The notes under the pieces: generated by a model
The model's database searches: none
The model's input: the letters and a program-made list of their open reading frames with translations, nothing else
What the model was told of the DNA's origin: nothing
From: Streptomyces radicis
GTDB lineage: Bacteria > Actinomycetota > Actinomycetes > Streptomycetales > Streptomycetaceae
Assembly (NCBI RefSeq): GCF_003626575.1
Contig: NZ_RBDY01000010.1
Location: forward strand, 1 to 64,000
DNA length: 64,000 nucleotides
Direction: 5' to 3'
Part shown: in pieces, positions 16,366 through 25,756 of the stretch
Layout of the letters: every line of letters begins with the position of its first letter
How positions within the stretch are numbered: position 1 is the first letter of the stretch
Program-made: the position numbers and the translations under genes

Positions 16366-17655
16366 CTACTCCCGTGCCCCGCCCGGCCGTTCGCCGTCCA
16401 CGTCGCGCAGCAGCCGCGCCGTGAGCAGCGTCGAGAGCGCCGAGGTGTCCCCGCTCGACGCGCCGCCGCCCGTGCTCACCACGAGCGGCCGCGGCGCCTT
16501 CCCCGCGAGCGCCGCGCCCACTTCGAGCCTGCGGCGCGCCAACTCGTATTGCAGCACCGCCCTGTTGTCCCGGTACGCCTGCGCGAGGCGGCGCTGCGCC
16601 CGCGCCTCGTTCTCCGCCGCGATGAGCCCGCTGCGCCCGCCCGTCTCGATCTCGAACCGCACGCGCTGCGCGTTGGTCTCCTGCTCCTCGAGCAGCTGGG
16701 CGACCTCCTCGCGCGCCCTGTTGAGCGCGGCCCTGACCTCGACGATCCGCGCGTCGCGCACCTTCTTCGCCCGCTCGATGTCCATCTGGAGGCTGTCGAT
16801 GCGGCGCTTCCTCGCCAGCGCCCACTCCTCCTCGTACGCCGCGCGCTCCTTCGCGATCCGCTCGCGAGTCGCCAGGTGCTGCTGGTACTGCGCGGGCAGC
16901 CGCACATCGGGGATGTTGCAGCCGGTGATCCGCACGCCGTAGTGCGAGAGTTGCCGGTTGAGCAGGTCCTGCATGTCGCCCACGTCGGAGCCGCGCAGGT
17001 CGTAGGCGCGCTCGGTCTGCACCTGGCGGGCGCGCTGACGGATCGCGTCCTGCACGGCGTTGGACAGCACCAGGTCGAAGTTGCCCGCGCCGATGGTCCG
17101 CACGAACAGCACCGCGTCCGTGATGCGGAACTTCAGGAAGAACTCGATCGACCGCAGCGGCACGTTCTCCCGCGTCGGGCACGCCATCACCGGTGCGGAG
17201 TAAGGGATTTCGGTCGCGGTGTCCACCACGAACTCCACGCGTGACCACGGGTGCCACAGATAGTGGCGGCCCGCCTCGAGCGTGCGCGCCACCGCGCCGT
17301 ACCGCGTCAGGATGCCGTGCGTGCCCTGCTCGATCTCCACGATCGACGAGCGCCACCACCACAACACCCCGCCGAGCACGGCGAGAAGACCCGCGCCGTA
17401 CGACAGCGCCGCGAGCGTCCCGTACGCCACGTCGCCCGCGCCGTCCGCGTCCTTCGCCGAGAGCAGCACGCCCGCGAGCATCGCCCAGACGCCGAACCAC
17501 AGCGGCAGCAGCCACCACAGCCTGCGGCGGTGGCGCGGGATGATGACCGGGATCAACGTCCCGGCCTCGCCGCCCCGCAGGAGCTGGGCGACATCGCTCC
17601 AGGGCGCCACCGACTCCGAGATCACCGACCTGCGGTGGGTGCGCGGCGTGCTCAT
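16366..17655 (-). CDS. SPFH/Band-7 membrane protein 1
   Basis: The 429-residue protein has two or three N-terminal membrane segments (about residues 46-66 and 77-99). A Band-7/stomatin domain follows (about 104-290: IVEIEQGTHGILTRYG, IEFFLKFRITDAVLFV), then a long coiled coil and an Ala/Gly-rich tail. SPFH proteins oligomerise into membrane microdomain scaffolds. The gene overlaps the preceding SPFH gene by ATGA (17652-17655) and converges on the TIR-STAND gene with only 5 bases between stops. The spacing suggests that it belongs to the locus. Confidence 0.85.
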   Translation of the reverse strand: MSTPRTHRRSVISESVAPWSDVAQLLRGGEAGTLIPVIIPRHRRRLWWLLPLWFGVWAMLAGVLLSAKDADGAGDVAYGTLAALSYGAGLLAVLGGVLWWWRSSIVEIEQGTHGILTRYGAVARTLEAGRHYLWHPWSRVEFVVDTATEIPYSAPVMACPTRENVPLRSIEFFLKFRITDAVLFVRTIGAGNFDLVLSNAVQDAIRQRARQVQTERAYDLRGSDVGDMQDLLNRQLSHYGVRITGCNIPDVRLPAQYQQHLATRERIAKERAAYEEEWALARKRRIDSLQMDIERAKKVRDARIVEVRAALNRAREEVAQLLEEQETNAQRVRFEIETGGRSGLIAAENEARAQRRLAQAYRDNRAVLQYELARRRLEVGAALAGKAPRPLVVSTGGGASSGDTSALSTLLTARLLRDVDGERPGGARE

Positions 17656-19319
17656 CGAACGTCCTCCGTCCCGCTGTTCGTCCCGCCGACCGTTCCGGCG
17701 TCCGTCCCGGCGGCCGTTCCGCCGTCCGTCGTCGGCACCGTCGGCCTTTCCGCCTCGAGCAGCGCCTCGATCTCCGCCTCGCGCCCGGCGATCCGCTCGC
17801 CGACCTCGGTCAGCCGGTCGCGCACCGCCGCCATGTCGGCCTCCGAGAACAGCTCGCCGCCGTGCTCGCCCACCAACTCCCGTGCCAGCCGCAGGAAGTC
17901 GACGCCCGCGTCGCCGTCCGCGCCGTCGCCGCCGATGCGCACCAGGCGCGGCAGGTGGTCCGCCACCCGCTCCAACGTGTCCAACACCTGCTGCTGGTAC
18001 CGGTACTCCAGGATCTCCGGCGCCTCGGCCGCCGTCACCGCCCTGATGTCGAGCGCCTGCGCCTCGAGCAGCGCCGCGTTGGCCCGCGCCTCCGACTCGG
18101 CCTGCACATAACGCTGTTTGGCCAGCGCGCCCGCCCTGTTGGTCTCCCGCTCGACCGCCGTGTCCATCTGCGCCTGGTACTGCGCGATGTCCGCCTGGAT
18201 CGCGGAGAGCGCCTCGTGGCGCGTCGCCAACTCCTTGGTCAGATCGCCCTCGTCCTGCTCCTTGCGCAGCTGGAGCGCGTACTCGTGCGTGTACGCCTCC
18301 TTCGCCACCCGCACCATCTCGGGCGCTGCCAGATGCATGCGGTAGGCGCGGTCGGACGGCTCGGCGTGCGTGATGTTGGCGTTGGTCAGCATCACGGCGG
18401 GCAGGAACTGCTGGTTGAGCTGCTCGATCAGCCGCCCGCTGTCCTCGCCGACCATGTTGTAGATCCCGGCCGCCTCCTGCTCGTAGATGAGGCTGCGGAT
18501 CGTCTCGCTGACCGCGTTGTTCAGCTTCTCCTCGAACCCGCGCACCGCGCCGAGCGTGTAGACGAACTCCACCGGGTCACTGATGCGGAACTGGATGAAC
18601 AGGTCGATCGACGCGTGCACCCCGCCCTTCGTCGGGGCCTCCCGCACCGGCGTGTTGACGGGGTACTCGCGCGTCGTGTTCACGATGTAGGACACGCGCT
18701 TCCACGGATTGAGCAGGATCACCCGGCCAGGGCCCACCACCTGCTCCAGCTTGCCGAACCGCGTGATCAACGCCTGGCAGCCGTCCGGCACCATCACCAT
18801 GCCCTGCCGCCACCACACGAACGCCACGGCGAGCAGCGACAGCACCCAACTGTGCACCCCGAACAGGGGGTTGGTGGCCACGGACGAGCCGCTCGCCCCC
18901 ACGGCCGCCGCGCCCACCAGCACCGCGACCAGCAGCGTCAGCACCGGCAGCATGCTCAGCAGCGAGCGCCCGCGCGGCAGCACCATCGGGCAGATCGCGT
19001 GCACCTGCCGCATCCCGTCGCGGCGCTGCTCGCTGCGGTTCAACGCCTCCCCCGCGTCGTCCAACGCGACCGTCTGCTGCGTCATGACCGTGTCGATGCC
19101 GTTGGCCTGCTCGCGCGCCGCGGGGAAGTCCGACGGATCCATGCCGCCGCCGGGGTCCGGCTCCACGCCCCCGCCGCCCGAGCCCTGGGCACCCTGGGTG
19201 CCCTGGGCGCCGAACTCGCCGAACCGCCCGCGCACTTCGCCCTCGACCGCCGACCGCGGATCCGCGCCTTCGGCCACCGCGCGGGCAACTCTCCGTACAC
19301 TCTGCGTCGTTCGCGCCAC
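17652..19319 (-). CDS. SPFH/Band-7 membrane protein 2
   Basis: The 555-residue protein starts with GTG at 19319 after AGAGGGGGG. Its cytoplasmic N-terminus (1-115) is Gly/Gln-rich. Two membrane helices (about 122-142 and 155-170) are followed by a Band-7 domain (MVPDGCQALITRFGKLEQVV, IDLFIQFRISDPVEFVYTL), a long coiled coil and a Thr/Gly-rich tail. It is probably the hetero-oligomeric partner of the downstream SPFH protein. The pair may hold the ATPase/vWA/CHAT/TIR proteins at the membrane; this is inferred from gene order only. Confidence 0.85.
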   Translation of the reverse strand: MARTTQSVRRVARAVAEGADPRSAVEGEVRGRFGEFGAQGTQGAQGSGGGGVEPDPGGGMDPSDFPAAREQANGIDTVMTQQTVALDDAGEALNRSEQRRDGMRQVHAICPMVLPRGRSLLSMLPVLTLLVAVLVGAAAVGASGSSVATNPLFGVHSWVLSLLAVAFVWWRQGMVMVPDGCQALITRFGKLEQVVGPGRVILLNPWKRVSYIVNTTREYPVNTPVREAPTKGGVHASIDLFIQFRISDPVEFVYTLGAVRGFEEKLNNAVSETIRSLIYEQEAAGIYNMVGEDSGRLIEQLNQQFLPAVMLTNANITHAEPSDRAYRMHLAAPEMVRVAKEAYTHEYALQLRKEQDEGDLTKELATRHEALSAIQADIAQYQAQMDTAVERETNRAGALAKQRYVQAESEARANAALLEAQALDIRAVTAAEAPEILEYRYQQQVLDTLERVADHLPRLVRIGGDGADGDAGVDFLRLARELVGEHGGELFSEADMAAVRDRLTEVGERIAGREAEIEALLEAERPTVPTTDGGTAAGTDAGTVGGTNSGTEDVR

Positions 19320-19429
19320 GTTCCCCCCTCTGTGTCGTGCGTCTCATTCCACCTTCTGTGTGAACCGGGTGAAAAGGGGGTGTGGGTGATCGTTACGCGC
19401 TCAGTACCTTTGGCGGCGGCCCATGGCCG

Positions 19430-20014
19430 TCACCGAGCGTCGTCGGCCACCTGGCGCAGGGTCCGCCCGGTGCGGGCGGACCTCGCGCGGGCCGGATCAG
19501 GCGTCCCCTCGCCCGAGGCGCGCGCGTCGTCCCGCTTGACCAGCAGCCAGGCGCCCTTGCGGAACCGGGTGAGCGCGTAACCCCCGTGCAGCTTGCGGCC
19601 GTTGAGGTCGAACGAGAGGTGACCGCGCCCCAGGTCCTCGGCGACCGAGCGGTCGCCGTCGTGCCGGTACGTCCCCTCGTCCCAGATGATCACGGTCCCG
19701 GCGCCGTACTGGCCCTCGCCGATGACGCCCTCGAAGTCGCGGTACTCCAGCGGGTGGTCCTCGGTCGGCATCGCGAGCCGCTTGTCGTGCGGGTCGGTCG
19801 ATGGCCCCTTGGGCACGGCCCACGACTTGAGCACGCCGTCGGCCTCGAGGCGGAAGTCGAAGTGCATGCTGCTGGCGTCGTGGAGCTGCACGACGAAACG
19901 CGGCTCCCCGCCACGCGGCTCCCGCCCGCCGCCCGGCTCGGCGGTGGCGTCGAAGTCCCGCTTGCTCCGGTACTCCGCGAGCGGGTCACGCTGGCGCTTG
20001 GTCACGTTTCCCAT
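19430..20014 (-). CDS. LigD-type 3'-phosphoesterase domain protein
   Basis: The 194-residue protein is a stand-alone copy of the phosphoesterase module of bacterial NHEJ ligase D. It shows FVVQLHDASSMHFDFRLE with the metal-binding His/Asp, SWAVPKGPSTDP, and GEGQYGAGTVIIWDEG. The module trims 3'-ribonucleotides and 3'-phosphates at DNA ends. Start: the ATG at 20014 preceded by AGGGGTG; a longer frame to 20170 looks spurious. No Ku or ligase gene is adjacent. Confidence 0.88.
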   Translation of the reverse strand: MGNVTKRQRDPLAEYRSKRDFDATAEPGGGREPRGGEPRFVVQLHDASSMHFDFRLEADGVLKSWAVPKGPSTDPHDKRLAMPTEDHPLEYRDFEGVIGEGQYGAGTVIIWDEGTYRHDGDRSVAEDLGRGHLSFDLNGRKLHGGYALTRFRKGAWLLVKRDDARASGEGTPDPARARSARTGRTLRQVADDAR

Positions 20015-20260
20015 GCTGGCACCCCTGCGGGGGGCTCGCATCCGGAGCGGCGGCCCTCGCGGGCGCCCCGGCGGCCCGGCGGCTACGGAGGGTCCGGTGG
20101 TGTTCGCCGGTGGCCGCCCCGCCCCCACCCACCCTTTCCCTCCGTTATGACAAGCGCTTACGGTATGCACGGAGCGCGCCCCGGCCGGGTGTTCGCGAAG
20201 ACCCCGGCCGGGGCCTGCGCGCGCGTGCGGGGCCGGTCGGGCGCCTTGTTAGCCTGCGGC

Positions 20261-23032
20261 ATGCGCGTTGAGTTCAGGCTGCTCGGCCCCGTGGGCGCGC
20301 GGGTGGACGGGCGGCCGGTCGAGGTGGGGCCCGCCAGGCAGCGGTGGGTGCTGGCGGCGTTGCTCGCCGATGTGAACGCCGTGGTCGTCGCCGACCGGCT
20401 GGTGGACCGGGTGTGGGGCGAGGACGCGCCCCGGCAGGCCTCGGGAACGCTGCGCAGCCATGTCTCGCGCCTGCGGTCCGCGCTGGCCGAGGTGCCGGGC
20501 TGCGCGATCGGGCGGCGCGGCGGCGGCTATGTGCTGGAGACGGACGAACAGGCCGTGGACATACGGCGGTTCAGGGCGCTGCTCGCGCGGGCGCGGGCCG
20601 TGGCGGACGCCGGGGAGCGGGACGCGCTGTACCGGGAGGCGCTGGCGCTGTGGGAGGGCGAGGCGCTGGCGGGCCTCGACACGCCGTGGGCCATGGGCGT
20701 GCGGCACCGGCTGGCCACCGAGCGCCTGGTGGCGACGCTGGACCACCACGATCTGCTGCTCGAACGGGGCGAGCACGCCGCGCTGTTGCCCGAGGCCGAG
20801 GCCCTGGCCGCCGAGCACCCGCTGGACGAGCGGCTGGCCGGGCAGCTGATCCTCGCGCTGTACCGCGCCGGTCGACAGGCGGACGCGCTCGAGCGGTACG
20901 AGCGGCTACGGCGGCGGCTGGCCGAGGAGTTGGGCGCCGACCCGTCGCCCACGCTGCGCGCGCAGCACCGGGACATCCTGGGCGCCGCCGAGGCGCCCCC
21001 GCCCCCGCCCATTCCGGCCAGGCTGCCGCAGCCGCGCCAACTGCCCGCACCGCCCGGCTCGTTCAGCGGGCGGGAGCGCGAGCTCGCCGTGCTCGACGCC
21101 GCCGTGGCGGCCGGTGCCGTCGCGGCGATCGGCGGCTCGGGCGGCGTCGGCAAGAGCTGGCTGGCGCTGCACTGGGCGCACCGGAACCAACGCGCCTTCC
21201 CCGACGGGCAGTTGTATGTGAACCTCCGCGGCTTCGACCCGTCGGGGACGCCGCTGCCCTCGGGGGCCGCGGTGCGGACGTTCCTCGACGCCCTCGGGGT
21301 CGACCCCGCGGTCGTCCCCGCGGACCTGGACGCGCAGGCCGCGCTCTACCGGGGGCTCGTGGCCGACCGGCGGATGCTGGTCGTGCTGGACAACGCCAGG
21401 GACTCCGCGCAGGTGGAGCCGCTGCTGCCCGGGGGCTCGACGTGCGCGGTGCTGGTGACGAGCAGGCATCAGCTGGCCGGTCTCGTCACGGGGCACGGCG
21501 CGCGGCCCGTTCCGCTGGAGGTGCTCGAAGGGGACGCGGCGCTCCGGCTGTTGACCAGGCACCTGGCGGACCGGGGGATCGCGGTGGCGGGCCAGGAGGC
21601 GGCGCTGGCCGAACTCGTCGGCCGCTGCGCCGGGTTGCCGCTCGCGCTGGCCGTCGTGGCGGCGCGGGCGGCGATGCGGCCAGGGTTTCCGCTCTCGGTG
21701 CTCGCGGAGGAGCTGCGGGAGGACGCGACGCGGCTCGACGCGCTGGACGCGGGGGAGTCGGCGGCGAATCCGCGGGCGGTGTTCTCGTGGTCGTACGGCA
21801 CGCTGAGCCCGGGCGCGGCGCGGCTGTTCCGGCTGCTCGCCCTGGCCCCTGGGCCCGACATCGGGCGGGCGGCGGCCGCCTCGCTCGCCGGGCTGCCGCC
21901 CGCCGAGGTGCGGGCGCCGCTGGCCGAGCTGGCCAGGGCGCACCTCATCTCCGAGCCCGTGCCGGGGCGTTGGACGTTCCACGACCTGCTGCGCGCCTAC
22001 GCGGCCGAGCGCGCGCGTGAGGTGGATCCGCCGGGGGAGCGGGAGGCGGCGCTGCGGCGCGTTCTCGACCACTGTGTGCGCTCGGCGCACGCCGCGGCGC
22101 TGCGGTTCTATCCGCAGCGGCAGCCGATCGAGCCGGTGGCGCCCGCGCCCTGCACCACCCCTGTCGTGCCGGAGACGCACGAGGAGGCGACCGCCTGGCT
22201 CACCGCGGAGCACGCGGTGCTGATGGCGGCTGCCCGGCGCGCGGCCGAGGCGGGGCACGCGGCCCACGCGTGGCAACTGGCCTGGGCGCTGGGCGACTTC
22301 CTCGACCTCAAGGGCCACTGGCACGACCAGCGGGCCGTGCAGGAGGTGGCGCTCGCCGCCGCGGAACGGGCCGGGGACCGGCTTGGCGCGGCCCACGCCC
22401 ACCAGGGGCTGGCCCGCGCGGCGGTGCGGCTCGGCCGGGACGAGGAGGCGCGGGGGCATCCGCTGCGCGCGCTGGCGCTCTACGAGGAGCTGGGCGACGA
22501 GATCGGGCAGGCCCGCACGCACCACATGCTGGGCTGGGTGCTCGAAAGGCAGGGGCGCACGCGGGAGTCGCTCGCGCACACCGAGCGCGGCCTGGCGCTG
22601 TTCCGGCGCACGGGCCAGCGTTCGGGAACGGCCTCGGCGCTCAACGGCGTGGGCTGGCTGCTGACGCTGCTCGGCGACCACGAGGGCGCGGTCGCGCACT
22701 GCGAGGAGGCGCTGCGGCTGCACGAGGAGCTGGGCAACGTCCATGGCCAGGCGGCCACTTCGGACAGCCTGGGCCTGGCGCACCACCATCTGGGCCGCCA
22801 CGGCGAGGCCATCGCCTGGTACCGGAACGCGCTGCCGCTCTACCGCAGGGTCGGCGACCGCTACCGGGAGGGGGCCACGCTGCTCCAGGTCGGCGACAGC
22901 CAGCGGGCGGCCGGTGACCTGGCGGCGGCGCGCGCGTCGTGGCGGGCGGCGCTCGCGGTGCTCGACGAGCTGGGGCACGCGGACGCCGAGGGGGCGCGCG
23001 CGCGGCTGCGGGAGGATCACGCGCCGGGCTGA
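20261..23032 (+). CDS. AfsR/SARP-family STAND transcriptional regulator
   Basis: The 923-residue protein has an OmpR-type winged helix (1-95, VEFRLLGPVGARVDGR), a bacterial transcriptional activation domain (about 100-245) and a Pro-rich linker. An NB-ARC ATPase follows (about 265-560; Walker A GGSGGVGKS, Walker B MLVVLDNAR, LVTSRHQLAG), then C-terminal TPRs (about 640-910). This is the AfsR layout of global or pathway-specific activators of secondary metabolism and development. No biosynthetic cluster is adjacent, so its targets are unknown. Confidence 0.93.
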   Translation: MRVEFRLLGPVGARVDGRPVEVGPARQRWVLAALLADVNAVVVADRLVDRVWGEDAPRQASGTLRSHVSRLRSALAEVPGCAIGRRGGGYVLETDEQAVDIRRFRALLARARAVADAGERDALYREALALWEGEALAGLDTPWAMGVRHRLATERLVATLDHHDLLLERGEHAALLPEAEALAAEHPLDERLAGQLILALYRAGRQADALERYERLRRRLAEELGADPSPTLRAQHRDILGAAEAPPPPPIPARLPQPRQLPAPPGSFSGRERELAVLDAAVAAGAVAAIGGSGGVGKSWLALHWAHRNQRAFPDGQLYVNLRGFDPSGTPLPSGAAVRTFLDALGVDPAVVPADLDAQAALYRGLVADRRMLVVLDNARDSAQVEPLLPGGSTCAVLVTSRHQLAGLVTGHGARPVPLEVLEGDAALRLLTRHLADRGIAVAGQEAALAELVGRCAGLPLALAVVAARAAMRPGFPLSVLAEELREDATRLDALDAGESAANPRAVFSWSYGTLSPGAARLFRLLALAPGPDIGRAAAASLAGLPPAEVRAPLAELARAHLISEPVPGRWTFHDLLRAYAAERAREVDPPGEREAALRRVLDHCVRSAHAAALRFYPQRQPIEPVAPAPCTTPVVPETHEEATAWLTAEHAVLMAAARRAAEAGHAAHAWQLAWALGDFLDLKGHWHDQRAVQEVALAAAERAGDRLGAAHAHQGLARAAVRLGRDEEARGHPLRALALYEELGDEIGQARTHHMLGWVLERQGRTRESLAHTERGLALFRRTGQRSGTASALNGVGWLLTLLGDHEGAVAHCEEALRLHEELGNVHGQAATSDSLGLAHHHLGRHGEAIAWYRNALPLYRRVGDRYREGATLLQVGDSQRAAGDLAAARASWRAALAVLDELGHADAEGARARLREDHAPG

Positions 23033-23035
23033 GGC

Positions 23036-23095
23036 GCGCGGCCGCTCAGGCATGGTGCCCGAGCGCGGCCGCTCAGGCATGGTGCCCGAGCGCGG
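23036..23095. repeat. 27-bp tandem duplication across a stop codon
   Basis: A 27-bp unit occurs twice head-to-tail (23036-23062 and 23063-23089) and starts a third time. Read on the minus strand it repeats the last codons and the stop of the LuxR gene in frame (ALGHHA, stop, two Ala, ALGHHA, stop), so the second stop is a back-up. Replication slippage is the likely origin. Confidence 0.9.
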
Positions 23096-23939
23096 TGAGC
23101 AGCCCGGTGGACTGGGCGCGCAGCACGGCGGAGAGCCGGTCGGGGACGTCGAGCTTGCGGTAGATGTTCTGGATGTGCTTGTGCACCGTGCGGTGGGAGA
23201 TGCCCAGGCGGCGGCCTATGGCGGTGGCGGGCAGCGAGTCGGCGAGCAGCGTCAGCACGGCCAGCTCGCGCGGGGTGAGCCCGGCGTCCTTCGCGGCGTG
23301 GGAGGCCGCGCGCAGGGGCGCGTTGTCGTGCGCGTGCGCGGAGCACGCGCCCCGCGCGGGGCAGTCGGCCCGCGCCGGACACTCGACCCGCGCGCGCCAG
23401 CGCGCCAGGTGGCGCCGGTGCGCGTCGATGGCCGCGAGGAGCGACTGCACCCGGCGCGCGTAGGCGCGTTCCCGCTCCGCGAAGTCGTCCCGCTCGTGGT
23501 AGACGATGAACCCCCGCGCCACGCCAGGCGGTCCTGGCAGCGGCACGGCCAGGATGTGCTCGGCCCCGAACGCCTCGCGCGTCACGCCGTGCGTGCGGCT
23601 GCCGAGCCATCGCTTCCCGCCCATCAGGTCGGCTGCGGTGCGCGGCACGGTGTCAAGCTGGGTGCAGTAGTGGCGCAGGAACGGGTGCCCCGCCTCGATC
23701 ATGCGCCCCGAGATCCCGTCCATGCGCGCCCTGGTCAGCGCGGGCCCCGGCGTCCACGCCCGCGCGGTGCCCTCCTGCCGTATCCAACTGGCCTCGGTCA
23801 TCACCACGGTGGGCGCGTGCAGCCCGCGGCTCAGCTCGGCGAGCAGCGGCTGCCAGCTCGGCTCGGTGTCGTCGCCGCGCAGGACGGCGGCGGCCAGGTC
23901 GAGCATGTTCTCGTAGTCGCGTGCGGCGAGGCGGTGCAT
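23073..23939 (-). CDS. LuxR-family regulator with N-terminal sensor-like domain
   Basis: The 288-residue protein starts at the ATG at 23939 (ribosome site GGGAGAG). Residues 1-200 form a GAF/PAS-like alpha/beta region without recognised ligand residues. A short Cys-rich insert (about 188-205, several CPARA-like units) precedes the LuxR helix-turn-helix (about 218-280: GLTPRELAVLTLLADSLPAT, ISHRTVHKHIQNIYRKL). It is divergent from phoD. The ligand and targets are unknown. Its 3' end is duplicated. Confidence 0.87.
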   Translation of the reverse strand: MHRLAARDYENMLDLAAAVLRGDDTEPSWQPLLAELSRGLHAPTVVMTEASWIRQEGTARAWTPGPALTRARMDGISGRMIEAGHPFLRHYCTQLDTVPRTAADLMGGKRWLGSRTHGVTREAFGAEHILAVPLPGPPGVARGFIVYHERDDFAERERAYARRVQSLLAAIDAHRRHLARWRARVECPARADCPARGACSAHAHDNAPLRAASHAAKDAGLTPRELAVLTLLADSLPATAIGRRLGISHRTVHKHIQNIYRKLDVPDRLSAVLRAQSTGLLTALGHHA

Positions 23940-24087
23940 GGCTGAACTCTCCCGGTTTCTCCCGGCGTGCGGCTGCCGAGCCTGGCGCACGGGCGTTGCG
24001 GAAGCGCTGTGGAAACGTTGGCCCGCTGTTCGTCGGCTGTTCCGGTGTCGGGTCCCCTCGGGCCCCTGGGGCCCGGACGATACTGCC

Positions 24088-24120
24088 GCCCGTGAAAGGC
24101 CCGTGAAAGGCCCGTCGAAC
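24088..24120 (-). promoter_or_regulatory. PHO-box-like 11-bp direct repeats upstream of phoD
   Basis: Three 11-bp units follow each other (24088-24098, 24099-24109, 24110-24120). On the minus strand they read CTTTCACGGGC twice and GTTCGACGGGC once. Streptomyces PhoP binds 11-bp direct repeats with a TTCAC-type core, so this array between the LuxR gene and an alkaline phosphatase gene fits a PhoP site. Binding itself is an inference. Confidence 0.6.
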
Positions 24121-24143
24121 GATCGGAACGGTGGAGGTTCGTC

Positions 24144-25718
24144 ATGGCGGAGCAGCGGAATCCCGGCAGGCGCGCGGTCCTGCGGGGCGGTGCGGCCCTG
24201 GTCGGAACAGGTCTCGTGGTGGGCGCGCCGCCCGCGTTCGCCCGGTCGGGGCGGCCCGCGGCGCGGTGGGGCACGCAGGTCGGGGACGTCACCGACAGCT
24301 CGGGCCTCGTATGGGTGCGGTCGGACCGCCCCGCGCGGATGATCGTGGAGACGTCGCCCACCGAGTCGTATCGGAACGCGACGCGCTGGCGCGGCCCGCT
24401 GCTCGGCGAGGGCACCGACTTCACGGGCACGGTGCCGCTGCGCGGCCTGCCCGCGGGCGAGCAGATCCACTACCGGGTGCTGCTCGCCGACCCGGACGAC
24501 CCGCGGCGCGCGGGCGAGCCGGTGACCGGGACGTTCCGCACGGCGCCCGACCGGCGGCGCGACGACGTGCGGTTCGTGTGGTCGGGCGACCTCGCGGGCC
24601 AGGGCTGGGGCATCAACCCCGAGATCGGCGGCTTCCTGGCGTTCGACGACATGCGCCGCCGCGACCCCGACTTCTTCCTCTTCAGCGGCGACACGATCTA
24701 CGCCGACGGACCCCTCGCCGCGAGCGTCGCGCTGCCCGACGGGCGGACCTACCGGAACGTCACCGTCCCCGAGAAGGACAAGGTCGCCGAGACCCTCGCC
24801 GAGTACCGCGGCAACTTCCGCTACAACCTGCTCGACGAGAACCTGCGCCGCTTCAACGCCCAGGTGCCGTCCATCGTGCAGTGGGACGACCACGAGGTCA
24901 CCAACAACTGGTACCCCGGCGAGATCCTGGCCGACGACCGCTACACCGAGACATCGGTCGACGTGCTCGCCCGGCGCGCGCGGCAGGCGTTCGGCGAGTA
25001 CTTCCCCATCTCCACGCTCCAGCGCGCCGGGGGGCGCGGGCGCACCGAGGGGCGCGTGCACCGGGTCGTGCGCTACGGGCCGCTGCTCGACGTCTTCGTG
25101 CTCGACATGCGGACGTTCCGCAACGCCAACTCCCCAGGCCGCCAGACCGACGACCCGGAGGGCATCCTCGGCCGTGAGCAGCTGGAGTGGCTCAAGGACG
25201 AGCTGCGCCGCAGCCGCGCGGTGTGGAAGGTCATCGCCGCGGACATGCCCATCGGCCTGGTGGTGCCCGACGGCGCGGCCGACATCGAGGCCATCGCCAA
25301 CGCCGACCCTGGCGCGCCGCTCGGCCGCGAGCTCCAGATCGCGGAGCTGCTGCGGTTCATCAAGCACCGGCGGATCACCGGCACGGTGTGGCTGACCGCG
25401 GACGTCCACTACACGTCGGCGCAGCACTACCAGCCCGAGCGGGCGGCGTTCACGGACTTCGCGCCGTTCTGGGAGTTCGTCAGCGGGCCGCTCAACGCGG
25501 GCGCGTTCCCGGCCAACGCGCTGGACGCGACGTTCGGGCCCGAGCGGGTCTTCGTGAAGGCGCCCGAGGCGTCCAACGTGTCGCCCGCCGAGGGCTACCA
25601 GTTCTTCGGCGAGGTCGACATCGACGGCGGCAGCGGCGAGATGACGGTGAGCCTGCGCGAGGTGGGCGGGCGCGTGCTGTTCAGCAGGACGCTTCAGCCG
25701 GGGCGCGTGGGGCAGTAG
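24144..25718 (+). CDS. phoD: PhoD-family alkaline phosphatase, Tat-exported
   Basis: The 524-residue protein begins with a twin-arginine signal (GRRAVLRGG, R9/R10, hydrophobic stretch to about residue 33). The metallophosphatase core shows SGDLAGQGWG, FFLFSGDTIYADGP, QWDDHEVTNNW and WLTADVHYTSAQHY, the Fe/Ca ligand motifs of PhoD phosphodiesterases. It acts outside the cell to release phosphate from phosphate esters or teichoic acids. The ATG at 24144 follows GGAGG. The repeats upstream suggest phosphate control. Confidence 0.93.
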   Translation: MAEQRNPGRRAVLRGGAALVGTGLVVGAPPAFARSGRPAARWGTQVGDVTDSSGLVWVRSDRPARMIVETSPTESYRNATRWRGPLLGEGTDFTGTVPLRGLPAGEQIHYRVLLADPDDPRRAGEPVTGTFRTAPDRRRDDVRFVWSGDLAGQGWGINPEIGGFLAFDDMRRRDPDFFLFSGDTIYADGPLAASVALPDGRTYRNVTVPEKDKVAETLAEYRGNFRYNLLDENLRRFNAQVPSIVQWDDHEVTNNWYPGEILADDRYTETSVDVLARRARQAFGEYFPISTLQRAGGRGRTEGRVHRVVRYGPLLDVFVLDMRTFRNANSPGRQTDDPEGILGREQLEWLKDELRRSRAVWKVIAADMPIGLVVPDGAADIEAIANADPGAPLGRELQIAELLRFIKHRRITGTVWLTADVHYTSAQHYQPERAAFTDFAPFWEFVSGPLNAGAFPANALDATFGPERVFVKAPEASNVSPAEGYQFFGEVDIDGGSGEMTVSLREVGGRVLFSRTLQPGRVGQ

Positions 25719-25756
25719 CGCGCCGGGGGCGTGCGCCTAATGGGGGCGGGCGCCGT

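Noticed and set aside
12818..17518. 1566-codon open frame on the minus strand
   Set aside because: It runs antisense to the TIR-STAND gene and in the wrong frame of an SPFH gene; composition is non-protein-like.
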